Shown: piece by piece, positions 37,301 through 48,641 of the stretch | Layout of the letters: every line of letters starts with the position of its first letter | Position numbering within the stretch: position 1 is the stretch's first letter | Made by a program: the position numbers and the translations under genes | The notes under the pieces: model-generated | Seen by the model: the letters and a program-made list of their open reading frames with translations, nothing else | Databases searched by the model: none | Told to the model about the DNA's origin: nothing | Assembly: GCA_021464415.1 (NCBI GenBank) | Contig: CM038470.1 | Span: 25,569,601-25,633,600 of the forward strand | Reading direction: 5' to 3' | DNA length: 64,000 nucleotides | Origin: Lonicera japonica | Taxonomy: Eukaryota; Streptophyta; Magnoliopsida; Dipsacales; Caprifoliaceae

Positions 37301-39207
37301 CAAACGGTCCCTCCCAATGATGATGTCCCGCCTGTTGATCCTGTCATCGCTCAGCCACAACGCCAGTCCACTCGGGGTAAAAGAGCTTCCTCACTATCTT
37401 CGTGACTACCATTGTTACTCTACCATAATTTCTCACTATAAACCTTCCTCTTATAAAGAAGCTAGTACTAATCCACTTTGGCAGCAAGCTATGATAGAAG
37501 AATTGCAAGCTTTAGATAAAGCTCATGCCTGGGATCTAGTGAATCTTCCTCCTGAAAAGTCTGCAGTTGGGTGTAAATGGGTATACAAAATCAAGACACG
37601 GTATGATGGTTCAATTGATCGTTACAAAGCTCGTCTTGTAGCCAAGGGGTTTAATCAGGAGTATGGTATAGATTATGAAGAAACTTTCGCACCTGTCGCT
37701 CGAATAACATCTGTTCGCAGTCTTATTGCTATTGCTGTTGTTCGCAAATAGGATCTTTTTCAGATGGATATCAAGAATGCCTTTTCTTAATGGGGATCTC
37801 ACAGAAGAAGTCTATATGAAACCCCCTCCCGGTTACTCGCACCAGTCCACCCAGGTCTGCAAACTTCACCGTGCCCTATATGGACTCAAGCAAGCTCCCC
37901 GAGCTTGGTTCGCAAAGTTTTGCTCTACTATCACAAAGCTTGGTTATTCTTCCAGTTCATCAGACTCAGGCCTCTTTATTCAAAAAACAAATTCTAGGAC
38001 TATTATTCTTCTCCTCTATGTGGATGATATGATAATTACTGGGGATGATATTTCTGGTATCTCGAATCTCAAACAATCTCTCAGTCAGTTTTTTGAAATG
38101 AAGGATCTTTGTCATCTCAACTGCTTCTTAGGGCTTGAAGTTCTTTCTGATTCGACGAACTACTATTTGTCCCAGGTGAAATACACGTCTGATGTTCTGA
38201 CTCGTGATGGCCTCACTGATTGTAAAACTGCGTCTACTCCATTGGACACTAATGCCAGACTTACTCCGTTTGATGCTACTCCTCTTTCTGATGGCACTTT
38301 ATACCGACAGTTAGTTGGCAGTCTAGTTTACCTTACTGTCACTCGCCCAGATATTGCTTATGCTGTTCATATAGTCAGTCAGTTTATGTCTGCTCCACGT
38401 TCTACTCACTTCGATGATGTTCTTCGAATCCTTCGTTATCTGAAAGGGACAATATTTTACGGGCTTCACTATTCTTCGAGATCATCTCTTGTGTTACGAG
38501 CTTACTCTGATACAGATTGGGCTGGTGACCCTACAGATCGTCGGTCTATTACTGGTTACTGTTTCTTCCTTGGGGACTCTCTTCTTACTTGGCGTAGCAA
38601 GAAACAGTTTGTTGTTTTCCGATCCAGCACTGAGGCTGAATACCGTGTTAGAGTGATATACTAAAAGCCATGATTTTATTATTATTGGTATGTTATATAG
38701 ACTCGATTTTGCTATTTTAATGAGAATCTTTATGGCCAATGGTTACATGATATTATTTATTTAAATATTGTGCATGTGTGTGTCTTTTATTCCATATAGT
38801 AGATGATTTGGTGTGTAGAGTATAGCTTACACACAGAGGATCATATCATCGGTTCTTGTGAAATATAAGTTTATTGGTTCACGATCTTAGATGGAATTGG
38901 ACAACCATCGGTAGGATTGTAGCACAAGTTTTAGTAGTTTATCTTGACTACAGGAAATGGTGTAGTTTTAACTCGTTGTGCTAGTACACTTTATGTGTAT
39001 TGAACAGGACCAGTTTTGGTTAATTGTTTTTATACTGACTATATAAAACAATTTAAAATCCCATGGTTATTATGATTACTTATGCTCTTAATCTTGAAAT
39101 AATTAATAGACATATATATGTAGTGTTTGTTGTTTTGACTCATTAAAAGTGAGATTCATTTATGGATCAATAATCTTCGTGAATTGGATGGCGACACTAT
39201 ATGTATG

Positions 39208-40777
39208 TGTAGACACCCCGATCCGTGACCCCCGCAAGAACTCTAACGACCTCCGAGAACTACTATTTTGGGTCCGGGACCCACCCGAGGACCCGGTACT
39301 ACACTAGGAGGGTTTGTCGCCCGACAAACTTGTTCTTTAGAGAGATTGTCGCACGACATATCACATTGTCGCGCGACAATCCCTGATATGTCGCGCGACA
39401 ATTCCACTATGTCGCACGACATTCCCCCCTGCACCAGACCAACCACTTTCTGACACATCAATCTGTCAGAACCATCACTTCAGCCGTTTGTCGCGCGACA
39501 TTCCCGTATGTCGCACGACATATCACAATGTCGCGCGACATTCTCCTTTTTTAAGGAAATGTCGCGCGACAATCTCTCCCGAGCAGTATAAATAGGCCAA
39601 CACCCCCAAGGGTTCAGGGGAGGCGATTAGAATCCGAGAATTTGGTGCTTTAGATCTGATTTTTGTCAAGCATTTTTTTTACTATTATCTTATTTCTGAA
39701 GAATTCTCGAATCTATTTCAACACTCGACGTGTTCCGTTTCTGGAATCGATTTCTCGGAAATATCTGAAGAAAGAGAAGATTACTATCGCCAGAGATCCC
39801 TCTGCCGTATTATATTTTCTTTCTTATTATTATTCTCGTCGAGAAGGTAAAGAAAGTCCCTTCTAGTATTTAAAATTAGATATCTGTGTACTTGTTTTAC
39901 TTCTGTTATTATGTCCACGTTTTATTTGAATAAACTTATTGTCAAGTTACCAATAGTCTACCGTTTTCAAAACAAAAGACCCTGATAAAACTACTTTCAA
40001 AACCAGAAGAGTAAGCATATTATCGTCCGGATAAACCCTGTTTTCAAAACCCCTGACCGATAAAGACTTATCTAGAAATTAAAATCCACATATCCTGTCT
40101 TTTTCATAGACTGCGACGTGTCTGATAAACTCTCCTCAAAGAGTTCAAATTCCATATTGAATTAGTCCCGACATAAAGATCCGAACCTTTTTCAGAATAA
40201 TCACAACTCAAGAAAACCGTCATTATCTGAGGAAATAATACGGAATACTCTTTCAAAAATAAAAGGTTTTTGTCATTTGTCATTTACATCTTTTAAATAT
40301 AAAAACATCGGATCTCGGAATACAAAGGTTTTCATTCCTTTCCCCGTTTTCCCAAATTAGGATTTTTTTTCATTTAGAAAGTAGTAGACTGTCGGTAAAA
40401 GCATCCAAGTTTTTCAACATAGAATAAACATATAAGACCACTAGAGACCGAAAGGGCGGAATGGGTGCTTAACACCTTCCCAAACCATAATATAGTTTCC
40501 GAACCCTATAAGAATCCCGGTTTCGCAGACAAACGTGTAAAGAAAGGCTTGTCTATAGCCTTTTCTCTTACACGACCTTTTTTGTCCGTTTTCTCGTAAA
40601 ACGTACTGGCGACTCTGAATGAACCCCCCTGGCATCTAGAAATAGAACGTAGGGACACTTGATATGAATCAACGAAAACGCTCCAGCAAATGGAACGACG
40701 GAATCAGTTCCGACGTCCCATGACCCCCACCACCAACGGGGACGAGACCCGGGGGGCCGCATTTGCGGATTCTCACA
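39208..40777 (+). repeat. Tat element 5' LTR
   Basis: It starts TGTAGACACC and ends TTCTCACA. The first 380 bp hold nine TGTCGCGCGACA-type palindromes, then a TATA box at 39587-39594. The short ORFs seen here recur in the 3' LTR only because the two LTRs are nearly identical. Confidence 0.97.
39315..39594 (+). promoter_or_regulatory. LTR promoter: palindrome array and TATA
   Basis: Palindromes begin at 39315, 39347, 39367, 39389, 39410, 39489, 39509, 39529 and 39560. Five are perfect TGTCGCGCGACA and four have one central change (GCAC or GCCC). TATAAATA follows at 39587-39594, 15 bp after the last palindrome. Each perfect site contains three CpG dinucleotides. The binding factor is unknown. 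Confidence 0.85.
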
Positions 40778-40778
40778 G

Positions 40779-40796
40779 TGGCGACTCTGCTGGGGA
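40779..40796 (+). promoter_or_regulatory. Tat element primer-binding site
   Basis: TGGCGACTCTGCTGGGGA lies one base after the 5' LTR. Its first nine bases complement the GAGTCGCCA 3' end of plant tRNA-Arg species, the primer reported for Ogre-like elements. The exact tRNA is inferred from memory of the family. Confidence 0.75.
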
Positions 40797-41530
40797 CACC
40801 ATTAGAAAACTAGACTCTTATATGTGGACCTTTGTTTATCTGTTGAAAAACTTGCTTTTACTGCTTTCCCTACTCATGTTAATTGATTGAGAAGAAACCT
40901 TTTCCTAAAAAATGGGAGTTTTTCGAAAAGACGTAATAAAGATAATGATATTTGTGAAACCAACCTTTCGAACTTTACACGCACTATCACAAATCATGCA
41001 TTGGTTCTACGAGTGTGAATTTACCCCAAACCCTCGGAAGTATTATAAGTGAGTAGGGAGTTGGCTTGCTTGGGCCAACATAAACCGAAAGCATTTACTT
41101 CCACTCTCCTTGGCCAAGTACACCCCCGAGGTATATCGAGTGACGAGAACACTCACGTACCCGGGAAGTATATCAAAAGATTCTTGCACGTACCCGCCCT
41201 TGGGGTATATCGCAAGGTCTTGCCAAAAAGGAGGGAGCCTGAAGCCTTAACCGTTCGAACACCTGCGCTGCATCTAAGATTGAGTCAGTTAAAACACTTG
41301 TCATACAGCTGTAGGGGATGTACCACCTTACGGCCTACTTTACCACACCTATTTTTCGAGGTTTTCTCTCGACCATTTTTAGTGATTCTTTTGGCAAAAA
41401 TCGAGTCGCATCATAGTCTCCCTTCATCTTCGCCACGTGGTTTCGTCTACAGCCATAAAGCGACGTCAGTCTGGAAGGTTGGGCCGGTCGAGATCATACC
41501 GGAAGACTAGTAAGACCAAGCATACCTGAA
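40797..41530 (+). other. Tat element leader before gag
   Basis: This is the untranslated leader between the primer site and the gag start. It contains a 153-codon ORF (41049-41510) with no recognisable domain. Ogre elements carry a separate ORF at this position, but composition alone does not support calling this one. Repeated GTACCCGNNNNNGTATAT-like phrases occur at 41110-41215. Confidence 0.5.
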
Positions 41531-44500
41531 ATGGCCGATGGACGAGAGAATCAGGAGACAAATCAGAGCCTAGCCGAGGCGTCTGCAGTTCAACCGACTT
41601 TAGCCGAGATGCACCGTTTGTTGATGACCGTCAGCATGAATTTGGCAAGCCTCACAAGTGAGCAACAGAACACCCGGATTCGAATGGAAGAGTTGTCAGC
41701 CGAACGGACCGCACCACCCGGGTTTGAGCAACTACCACCGAATCGAGATCCGAATCAAGGGCAATCTTCACAAGTACTTCCCCCAATCCAAGGAACTAAT
41801 CCACCCCAAACGTGCCCCAACATGGCCGGTCCCGTTCAAACCGACCCCAACAATCAGAACCAATGGGCCCCGGATTCAGGCCCCACATACCAACAACAAG
41901 AGCCACCCATCGTCTGGCCACAACCTCAGCAAGGCCTCGATCCCCAATATCAACCATGGCCACAAGTCCCCGCAAGACCTATTCCACCAGCCCCAATAGC
42001 CCCTCCCAATGAGTACCCAGACATCAACCGACTCCGGGCAGTATACGCAGAATCAATGATAGCCCGGGAACAGCCCGATGAGGTGTCAAGAGAGAGCGAA
42101 GAAATGAAGAAATTGAAAGAGCAGATGAAGGTTCTGCAAAGAGGTGTTTCTCTGATGAAAGGGGCAGACGAGATCACAGACATGAACGCCTTTTCCCTCT
42201 ACCCAGAAGCCAGACTACCTCAAGGATTTAAGCTCCCCTCTATCACCAAATTCACTGGTACTACACCCCCCAAAACCCATCTCCAATCCTACATCAGATC
42301 CATGCAAGTGTCCGGCTGTGGAGAGCCGGAGCTGGCTCAGGCTTTTCACATGACTCTCACGGGGGCAGCCCTGAGATGGTTCTTCGACCTAGAGAAACAC
42401 CACACGAAAACTTGGGGGGATATCGTCAAAGAATTCATGACCAAGTACGGGTCCAACGAGAATTTGGAAATTACCCGTAAACACCTGGAAATGGCCAAGC
42501 AAGGCGAGAAAGAAAGCTTCAGCGACTTTGTCACCCGCTGGAGGGAAATGGCATCCCAAATGTCCAAACGGCCCGACGAAGAAGAGCAGTTAGAAATCAT
42601 ACAGAAGAATTTTACTCCAGCTGTATTGAACTGCATGGGAAAGCATGTATTCCCATACTTCAGAGCCCTGTTGAGTATGGGGTCACAGGTAGAGGAAGAA
42701 TTGACCAGAAAGGCAGACACGGATACCAAGAAGGCCTCTTACACTGGAAGAAAGACGGCCACTCCAGCCGTAAACCAACTAAGCTCGTACCCATATCAAC
42801 AAAACCCCTTTCAGCAGTCACCGCAAGTCCCCCCAATGAGTTGGCCTACGCAGGGAGACTCTTCAAACACCGAGGTCAAGAAAAGGAGAAATTTTTGCAC
42901 CCTCCCCACTACTCTGGTCAAAAGCCTGGAACTACTCCAAAAAGCCGGACTAGTCACCCCACTCAACCCACGCCCTCCACCAAATCCTATTCCCAACACT
43001 TGGAGAATGAATGAGAACTGTGCGTACCATCAGGCGGCAGGCCATGACACGGAACGTTGTTTAGCTCTCCGCCATCGTATCCAGGACCTCATTGAAGCCG
43101 GAACCATCCCCGCACCCGGCGGGCCCAATGTTACCAACAACCCCCTCCCCAATCATGCTCCACCTGCAGGAATTAACGCCTTAACCACTGATGAAGGCTT
43201 TGATCCCGTAGGACGCATTCAGGACGATCCAGCCTATAAGGCACCCGTTATGCTATCGGCAAAAGCACAAGTTGCCCCAGGCCTCAACCCAATAATTGAC
43301 CAATGGATGGCCAAGATGAACTTCCTATCTGGGCAGGGCTTAGGAAAGACAAATCAGGGGATCTCGCAACCACTCACCATCAAAACCAATCCTGGGAAAG
43401 CTGGGATAGGATGGACCCAGGACAAGAAAAAACAACCATGGAAACCCCGCCCCCCTCATAAGGAGACAATCTGTATGACAGAAACCTCCCCCGGGACTTT
43501 TAGTTGGTCGGCAGAGCCAGAGTCGTCAGAAACTTCAGAGGGATCAGACCCAACATCCCTTTGGATACAACAGATTACCCGCTCAGGAAAGGTATACCAG
43601 CCACCACCGATGGATGCCGAAAAATCACCGCCTCCAAAAGAAGTAGGAGAAGACCGAGTACTGGAACAGTTGAAGAAAACCCAGGCACACATCACCATTT
43701 GGGGCCTCTTGGTTGCCTCCAAACCTCACAGGACCGCTTTCATTAAACTCCTGGATGAGGCTGTCATATCGCCGGACTCCACGCCCGAACAACTGCCAAA
43801 CATGATCGGGTCACTCACAGTCCAAAGAAGTCTGTCATTTTCAGATGAAGACTTGTCTCCGTTGGGGAGAAAACACAGCCTGGCTCTCCATATCACCGTC
43901 CGAACCCGAGGAAAGATCTTGCCACAAGTTCTCATCGACAATGGGTCGACCATAAATGTCTGCCCCCTAAAGACTGCCAGATGCTTGGGTATCTCAGATT
44001 CAGAGCTCTCACCATCCGCTGTAACCGTCAGGGCCTATGATAATACCAGGAGGGCCGTTCTGGGGTCTCTGAAACTTGATCTCATGGTTGGTCCCGGAAG
44101 CTTCCCGGCCGACTTTCAAATCATAGACATTCCTTCCAGTTTTAACCTACTGTTGGGAAGAGCATGGCTACACGACATAGGAGCACTCCCCTCCTCCTTG
44201 CACCAAAAGATCAAGATACCGTTTGAAGGGAACATAATTACCATCCAAGGAGATCCTGAAAGGACCTTGGCGGATATGGAGTTACCAGTTTTGGGAATCG
44301 GGAGCCAGAGCATACAGTTAGGAGGCTTTTCTTACGAGCCTCAAGTGCAAACTCTTAGCACCCAGACAATCAGGTATCTTCCCCCTGACAATATCCCCGG
44401 TCTCAGCACCAAGATTACAAATATGTTGAGAATGATGAAATACTTGCCTGGAGCCGGTCTGGGAATGGGACAACCAGGACTACTTCAAGCATTGGAACCA

Positions 44501-47500
44501 GTAGCAAGGTACGAGAGGGAAGGTTTGGGGTACCAACACACTGAAGAGGACGATCAACAAAAAAGGGGTCGAGGGCATCAGTATCCGAGTTTCAGCTCTC
44601 TGAACGGGTTCTTTGTCAAAGAAGGAGAGGACTTCCCCTTTTGCGGCTTCCAGGAGCCTTGGAGAAACAGCGACGGAGAGAACCTTCCTGGGTGGGAAAT
44701 CTTCTATGAAGAGGACCTATATATCAAAGAAAACACCGTACACAGCTTCGCTACCAAGTTGACAATCGGGCCGAAGGAAGAAAGTGAAGACATGAAAGGC
44801 GAAGAGGAAGAAATGATCGGAGATCTCTTCGACATCATGGCTCTGGGAGATGATGAGCCAGGAGACGACCCTGTACACTTGATATACGCTGATCCAGACT
44901 ACCAAGGGGAAAGGGAAAAGAGCGAAATTGTAAGGGTGAGAGATAAGAGTGAGGGTAAGGATAGGAAGGAGTCACTCCTAAATGAACTTTTTAAACTTGT
45001 ACCTGTAAATACTAGTATCAATAAAGAAGAGTCTATTTTGCGTTATCCTGTTATTTTTAATTCTGTAATTGCTTATATGGAATTGGAAAGAATGAACGAA
45101 CACCCTGAACGGGAGGAGCAACGTATACAAAGCGAGGAAGGAGACACTCTTGTGATTAACCTCGGAACAGAGGAGGAAAGAAAAGAAGTCCGCATTGGGG
45201 CAAGCCTAAGTGGGACAGAGAGAGAAGAATTCACACAAACTCTGAAAGAGTATGTGGATGTCTTCGCCTGGTCTTATGCAGATATGCCGGGTTTGAACAG
45301 TCAGATAGTCATGCACGAAATACACACCAATCCAGAACTTAGGCCCGTCAAACAGAAGCTGAGGAAACTTACGCCAGAATGGTCCTTGAAAGTGAAAGAA
45401 GAAGTAATGAAACAACTGAGTGTGGGATTCTTACGGGTGATCGAGTACCCCTCGTGGTTAGCCAACATCGTGCCTGTTCCAAAGGCTAATGGGAAAGTCC
45501 GCATGTGTGTGGATTACCGGGATCTCAATAAAGCTTGTCCAAAGGACGATTTTTCATTGCCCAACATCGATTTGATAGTAGATAATACTGCCAACCACGC
45601 CCTGAAGTCATTTGTGGATGGTTTTGCCGGATATAACCAGATCAAGATGCACCCGGATCACCAGGAGAAAACAGCATTTATCACACCGTGGGGAACATAC
45701 TGCTACACCGTTATGCCGTTTGGGCTGAAGAACGCCGGGGCAACATATCAGAGGGCAGCTACGGCTATCTTTCACGACATGATTCACAAAGAAGTAGAGG
45801 TGTATGTAGACGACATGATAATCAAGTCAAAAGAGAGGGAAGGCCACGTACCAGCCTTGCGAGCCTTCTTTGATCGGCTCCGCCAGTATCAGATGAGACT
45901 CAATCCGCAGAAATGTGTGTTCGGGGTAACCAAAGGAAAACTCCTGGGATATGTCGTCAGTAAGAAAGGAATCGAGGTGGACCCCGCTAAAGTTCAAGCT
46001 ATCCAAGACATGCCCGAGCCTCGTACCGAGAGAGAAATTCGGGGTTTTTTGGGTAATCTGCAGTACATCAGTAGGTTTATCTCTCAGCTCACTCAAAAGT
46101 GCGAACCCATCTTCAAACTCCTGAGGAAGTCTTCAACAGGAGAATGGAACGATCAATGCCAGGAGGCTTTTGACAAAATCAAAGATTACCTCTCCAAGCC
46201 CCCAGTGTTAGCCCCGCCTCAGACCGGACTACCACTAATTCTATACCTAACCGTCACTGATTCAGCCGCGGGAGCAATGCTAGCCCAACACCTCACCGAT
46301 ACCCGGAAGGAGCAGGCCATCTATTTCCTCAGCAAAAAGCTATCCCCATTTGAGATAAACTACACACCATTGGAAAAATCGTGTACCGCTCTCGTCTGGG
46401 TAACACAGAAACTACGGCACTACATGCTAGTTTTTCCAGTCATCCTGGCATCACGGATTGATCCGTTGAAATACCTCTTCGAAAAACCGGCTCTCTCGAA
46501 TCGAATGGCAAAATGGTTATTTCTACTCTCCGAATTCGACATCACCTACATGACCCAGAAGGCAGTCAAAGGCAAGATCATAGCTGATTACCTGGCCCAC
46601 AATCCGATATTGGGAGACATGATAGAAGAAGCCGAATTCCCGGACGAAACCATCATGAACGTCGAGATCAATGAAGACTGGAGGTTGTACTTTGACGGGG
46701 CCGCCAATCGGAACGGAAACGGGATAGGCATCCTGTTAGTCTCTCCAGACCAAACTCACTCCCCGGTATCATATCGACTGGACTTCTTCTGCACCAACAA
46801 TATGGCCGAATATGAAGCCTGCATACTCGGGTTAGAGATCGCTTTTCAAAGGGGTATAAGGAGGATACAGGTATACGGAGATTCAGCACTAGTGGTCCAT
46901 CAAGTTCTGAAGGAATGGAAGATCAGAGATGAGAAATTGGTCCCTTACCTCGCCCGACTAGAAGAAGTCGCAGGAAGGTTCGAGCGTGTGGAGTTTTACT
47001 ATATCCCCAGGTCCCAGAACAGTTTTGCTGACGCATTGGCAACCCTGGCATCTATGATCGATATTCCGGAAGGGATGGAAGAAATAACCCTCACGGTACA
47101 AAAGAAATCAGGACCCGCGCACTGCATGACCCTTGAGGTGGAAATTGAAAAAGACGGTGACTCAACCGTTTGGTTTTATGATATCTGGAACCTGCTGAAG
47201 AACCATCAGTATCCCGAGAAAGCAGACAAGAAAACACGGGTCACACTCAGGAGACTAGCATCAGGATTCATACTCTGTGCCGGAAGATTATATAAGAGGA
47301 ACTACGACGGGACTCATCTTCAATGTCTCACCGAAGAAGAATCAGTTAGAATGATGGATCAGATACATGGGGGCGATTGCGGACCTCATATGAGCGGGCA
47401 TACGCTTGCCCGCAAGATCATCAGGCAAGGGTATTTCTGGTCTACCCTACAAACTGACTGCGCTGATCATGTACGCCGTTGTCACAAATGCCAAATTTAT

Positions 47501-48415
47501 GCTAAGTCCCAGAAGCTTCCTCCAAAAGAGTTGTACAACATGACTGCTCCCTGGCCTTTTTCAGCCTGGGGAATTGACGTCATTGGGAAAGTCTCACCCA
47601 AAGCCAGCAACGGCCATGAATTCATACTAGTAGCCATCGACTACTTCACCAAATGGGTGGAAGCCGAATCTTACCAAACCCTGGATGCCAGGAAAGTTGC
47701 CCGATTCATCAAAAGGAATATTGTCTGCCGATATGGGGTCCCACACGAGATCATCTCAGATAACGGCACCCACTTCGAAGGAGAAGCTAATACAGTCATG
47801 GAGGAATACGGTATCACCCGACACAAATCTTCGCCATATAGACCACAAACCAATGGGGCAGTTGAAGCCGCCAACAAGAATTTGAAGAATATCCTAAGCA
47901 AGATGACCGACACCTGCCGGGACTGGCCGGAGAAATTACCATATGCATTGTGGGGATACCGCACCACCGAAAGGGTCTCTACCGGGGCAACCCCGTTCTC
48001 GCTTACATACGGGATGGAAGCAGTCCTCCCTGTCGAGTTAGAGGTCCCTTCCCTCAGAGTAATGCTAGAGAATCAGGTCAATGAACTGGAGTGGGTCCAG
48101 GCACGTTATAACGAGCTAGCCTTACTAGATGAGAAAAGATTGAAAGCCGCATACCACCATCAAGGATATCAGAAGAGAATCGCTCGAGTATTTAACCAGA
48201 GAGTGAGGACTCGGGGTATCACTGAAAATGACATCGTGTTGAAAGAAATTCGAGAGCCAGCCAGAGATCCGAGGGGAAAGTTCGGGCAGAAGTGGACAGG
48301 GCCGTATATCGTCAAAGAAATCAATACAGGGGGCGCCGCTATACTCACTGACCTAGACGGGCAGTTACTACATTCACCAGTCAACATGGACCGACTAAAA
48401 AAGTATTATCAATAA
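41531..48415 (+). CDS. Tat-clade gag-pol polyprotein, intact
   Basis: A single ORF of 2294 residues encodes the structural and enzymatic proteins for retrotransposition. Gag core lies at about 234-370 and a C-Y-H-GH-C knuckle-like motif near 495-510. A first G-patch-like motif, FLSGQGLGKTNQGI, lies near 597. Protease has LIDNGST near 801, the DNG form seen in this clade, and a second G-patch-like motif, YLPGAGLGMGQPG, lies near 970. Reverse transcriptase runs from about 1237 with YVDDM near 1425. RNase H follows at about 1567-1690, with first-motif residues TDSAAGAML. A second RNase H at about 1717-1840 keeps YFDGA, AEYEA, YGDSA and ADALA. Integrase has its HHCC finger (about 1944-1990) and D, D, E at about 2015, 2077 and 2111. 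All key catalytic motifs are present and no stop interrupts it. The start is the first ATG after the leader. Confidence 0.95.
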   Translation: MADGRENQETNQSLAEASAVQPTLAEMHRLLMTVSMNLASLTSEQQNTRIRMEELSAERTAPPGFEQLPPNRDPNQGQSSQVLPPIQGTNPPQTCPNMAGPVQTDPNNQNQWAPDSGPTYQQQEPPIVWPQPQQGLDPQYQPWPQVPARPIPPAPIAPPNEYPDINRLRAVYAESMIAREQPDEVSRESEEMKKLKEQMKVLQRGVSLMKGADEITDMNAFSLYPEARLPQGFKLPSITKFTGTTPPKTHLQSYIRSMQVSGCGEPELAQAFHMTLTGAALRWFFDLEKHHTKTWGDIVKEFMTKYGSNENLEITRKHLEMAKQGEKESFSDFVTRWREMASQMSKRPDEEEQLEIIQKNFTPAVLNCMGKHVFPYFRALLSMGSQVEEELTRKADTDTKKASYTGRKTATPAVNQLSSYPYQQNPFQQSPQVPPMSWPTQGDSSNTEVKKRRNFCTLPTTLVKSLELLQKAGLVTPLNPRPPPNPIPNTWRMNENCAYHQAAGHDTERCLALRHRIQDLIEAGTIPAPGGPNVTNNPLPNHAPPAGINALTTDEGFDPVGRIQDDPAYKAPVMLSAKAQVAPGLNPIIDQWMAKMNFLSGQGLGKTNQGISQPLTIKTNPGKAGIGWTQDKKKQPWKPRPPHKETICMTETSPGTFSWSAEPESSETSEGSDPTSLWIQQITRSGKVYQPPPMDAEKSPPPKEVGEDRVLEQLKKTQAHITIWGLLVASKPHRTAFIKLLDEAVISPDSTPEQLPNMIGSLTVQRSLSFSDEDLSPLGRKHSLALHITVRTRGKILPQVLIDNGSTINVCPLKTARCLGISDSELSPSAVTVRAYDNTRRAVLGSLKLDLMVGPGSFPADFQIIDIPSSFNLLLGRAWLHDIGALPSSLHQKIKIPFEGNIITIQGDPERTLADMELPVLGIGSQSIQLGGFSYEPQVQTLSTQTIRYLPPDNIPGLSTKITNMLRMMKYLPGAGLGMGQPGLLQALEPVARYEREGLGYQHTEEDDQQKRGRGHQYPSFSSLNGFFVKEGEDFPFCGFQEPWRNSDGENLPGWEIFYEEDLYIKENTVHSFATKLTIGPKEESEDMKGEEEEMIGDLFDIMALGDDEPGDDPVHLIYADPDYQGEREKSEIVRVRDKSEGKDRKESLLNELFKLVPVNTSINKEESILRYPVIFNSVIAYMELERMNEHPEREEQRIQSEEGDTLVINLGTEEERKEVRIGASLSGTEREEFTQTLKEYVDVFAWSYADMPGLNSQIVMHEIHTNPELRPVKQKLRKLTPEWSLKVKEEVMKQLSVGFLRVIEYPSWLANIVPVPKANGKVRMCVDYRDLNKACPKDDFSLPNIDLIVDNTANHALKSFVDGFAGYNQIKMHPDHQEKTAFITPWGTYCYTVMPFGLKNAGATYQRAATAIFHDMIHKEVEVYVDDMIIKSKEREGHVPALRAFFDRLRQYQMRLNPQKCVFGVTKGKLLGYVVSKKGIEVDPAKVQAIQDMPEPRTEREIRGFLGNLQYISRFISQLTQKCEPIFKLLRKSSTGEWNDQCQEAFDKIKDYLSKPPVLAPPQTGLPLILYLTVTDSAAGAMLAQHLTDTRKEQAIYFLSKKLSPFEINYTPLEKSCTALVWVTQKLRHYMLVFPVILASRIDPLKYLFEKPALSNRMAKWLFLLSEFDITYMTQKAVKGKIIADYLAHNPILGDMIEEAEFPDETIMNVEINEDWRLYFDGAANRNGNGIGILLVSPDQTHSPVSYRLDFFCTNNMAEYEACILGLEIAFQRGIRRIQVYGDSALVVHQVLKEWKIRDEKLVPYLARLEEVAGRFERVEFYYIPRSQNSFADALATLASMIDIPEGMEEITLTVQKKSGPAHCMTLEVEIEKDGDSTVWFYDIWNLLKNHQYPEKADKKTRVTLRRLASGFILCAGRLYKRNYDGTHLQCLTEEESVRMMDQIHGGDCGPHMSGHTLARKIIRQGYFWSTLQTDCADHVRRCHKCQIYAKSQKLPPKELYNMTAPWPFSAWGIDVIGKVSPKASNGHEFILVAIDYFTKWVEAESYQTLDARKVARFIKRNIVCRYGVPHEIISDNGTHFEGEANTVMEEYGITRHKSSPYRPQTNGAVEAANKNLKNILSKMTDTCRDWPEKLPYALWGYRTTERVSTGATPFSLTYGMEAVLPVELEVPSLRVMLENQVNELEWVQARYNELALLDEKRLKAAYHHQGYQKRIARVFNQRVRTRGITENDIVLKEIREPARDPRGKFGQKWTGPYIVKEINTGGAAILTDLDGQLLHSPVNMDRLKKYYQ

Positions 48416-48641
48416 GCACGACGTGTATAAGAACTACGTAAACCTGAGCCCCAACTCGAATATCGTATTTTCTGGAAAAATCAAAAAGGGGGGAACGTAG
48501 GCAACCTGAGAAGTGACTTCAGGCCCGGTTTAAAGCTTTGTAAAGAAATTTATTTCTCATAAAAAGTCCCTTCATATATTATTAAAGAGGTGGTTCAGAA
48601 CACCAAGAGTTACAAAGGAAGTACAGCATACAAAGAAGAAA
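48416..48641. terminator. Spacer between convergent genes, antisense polyA signal
   Basis: Gag-pol ends at 48415 on plus and the antisense ORF ends at 48642 on minus, so the genes converge on a 226-bp spacer. AATAAA on the minus strand at 48549-48554 lies about 90 nt past the antisense stop and is a plausible polyadenylation signal. Confidence 0.55.

Noticed and set aside
37002..37751. 249-codon ORF in the copia element
   Set aside because: The first part is an out-of-frame reading of the gag-pol linker; only the end is real reverse transcriptase, entered through a frameshift. Treated as part of the broken gag-pol.
39663..39866. 67-codon ORF present in both LTRs (also 56914-57117)
   Set aside because: Its conservation reflects LTR identity after recent insertion; it shows no protein-like features.
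41049..41510. 153-codon ORF before gag, possible Ogre-type ORF1
   Set aside because: No recognisable domain, and it lies in repetitive leader sequence; kept only as a remark on the leader.
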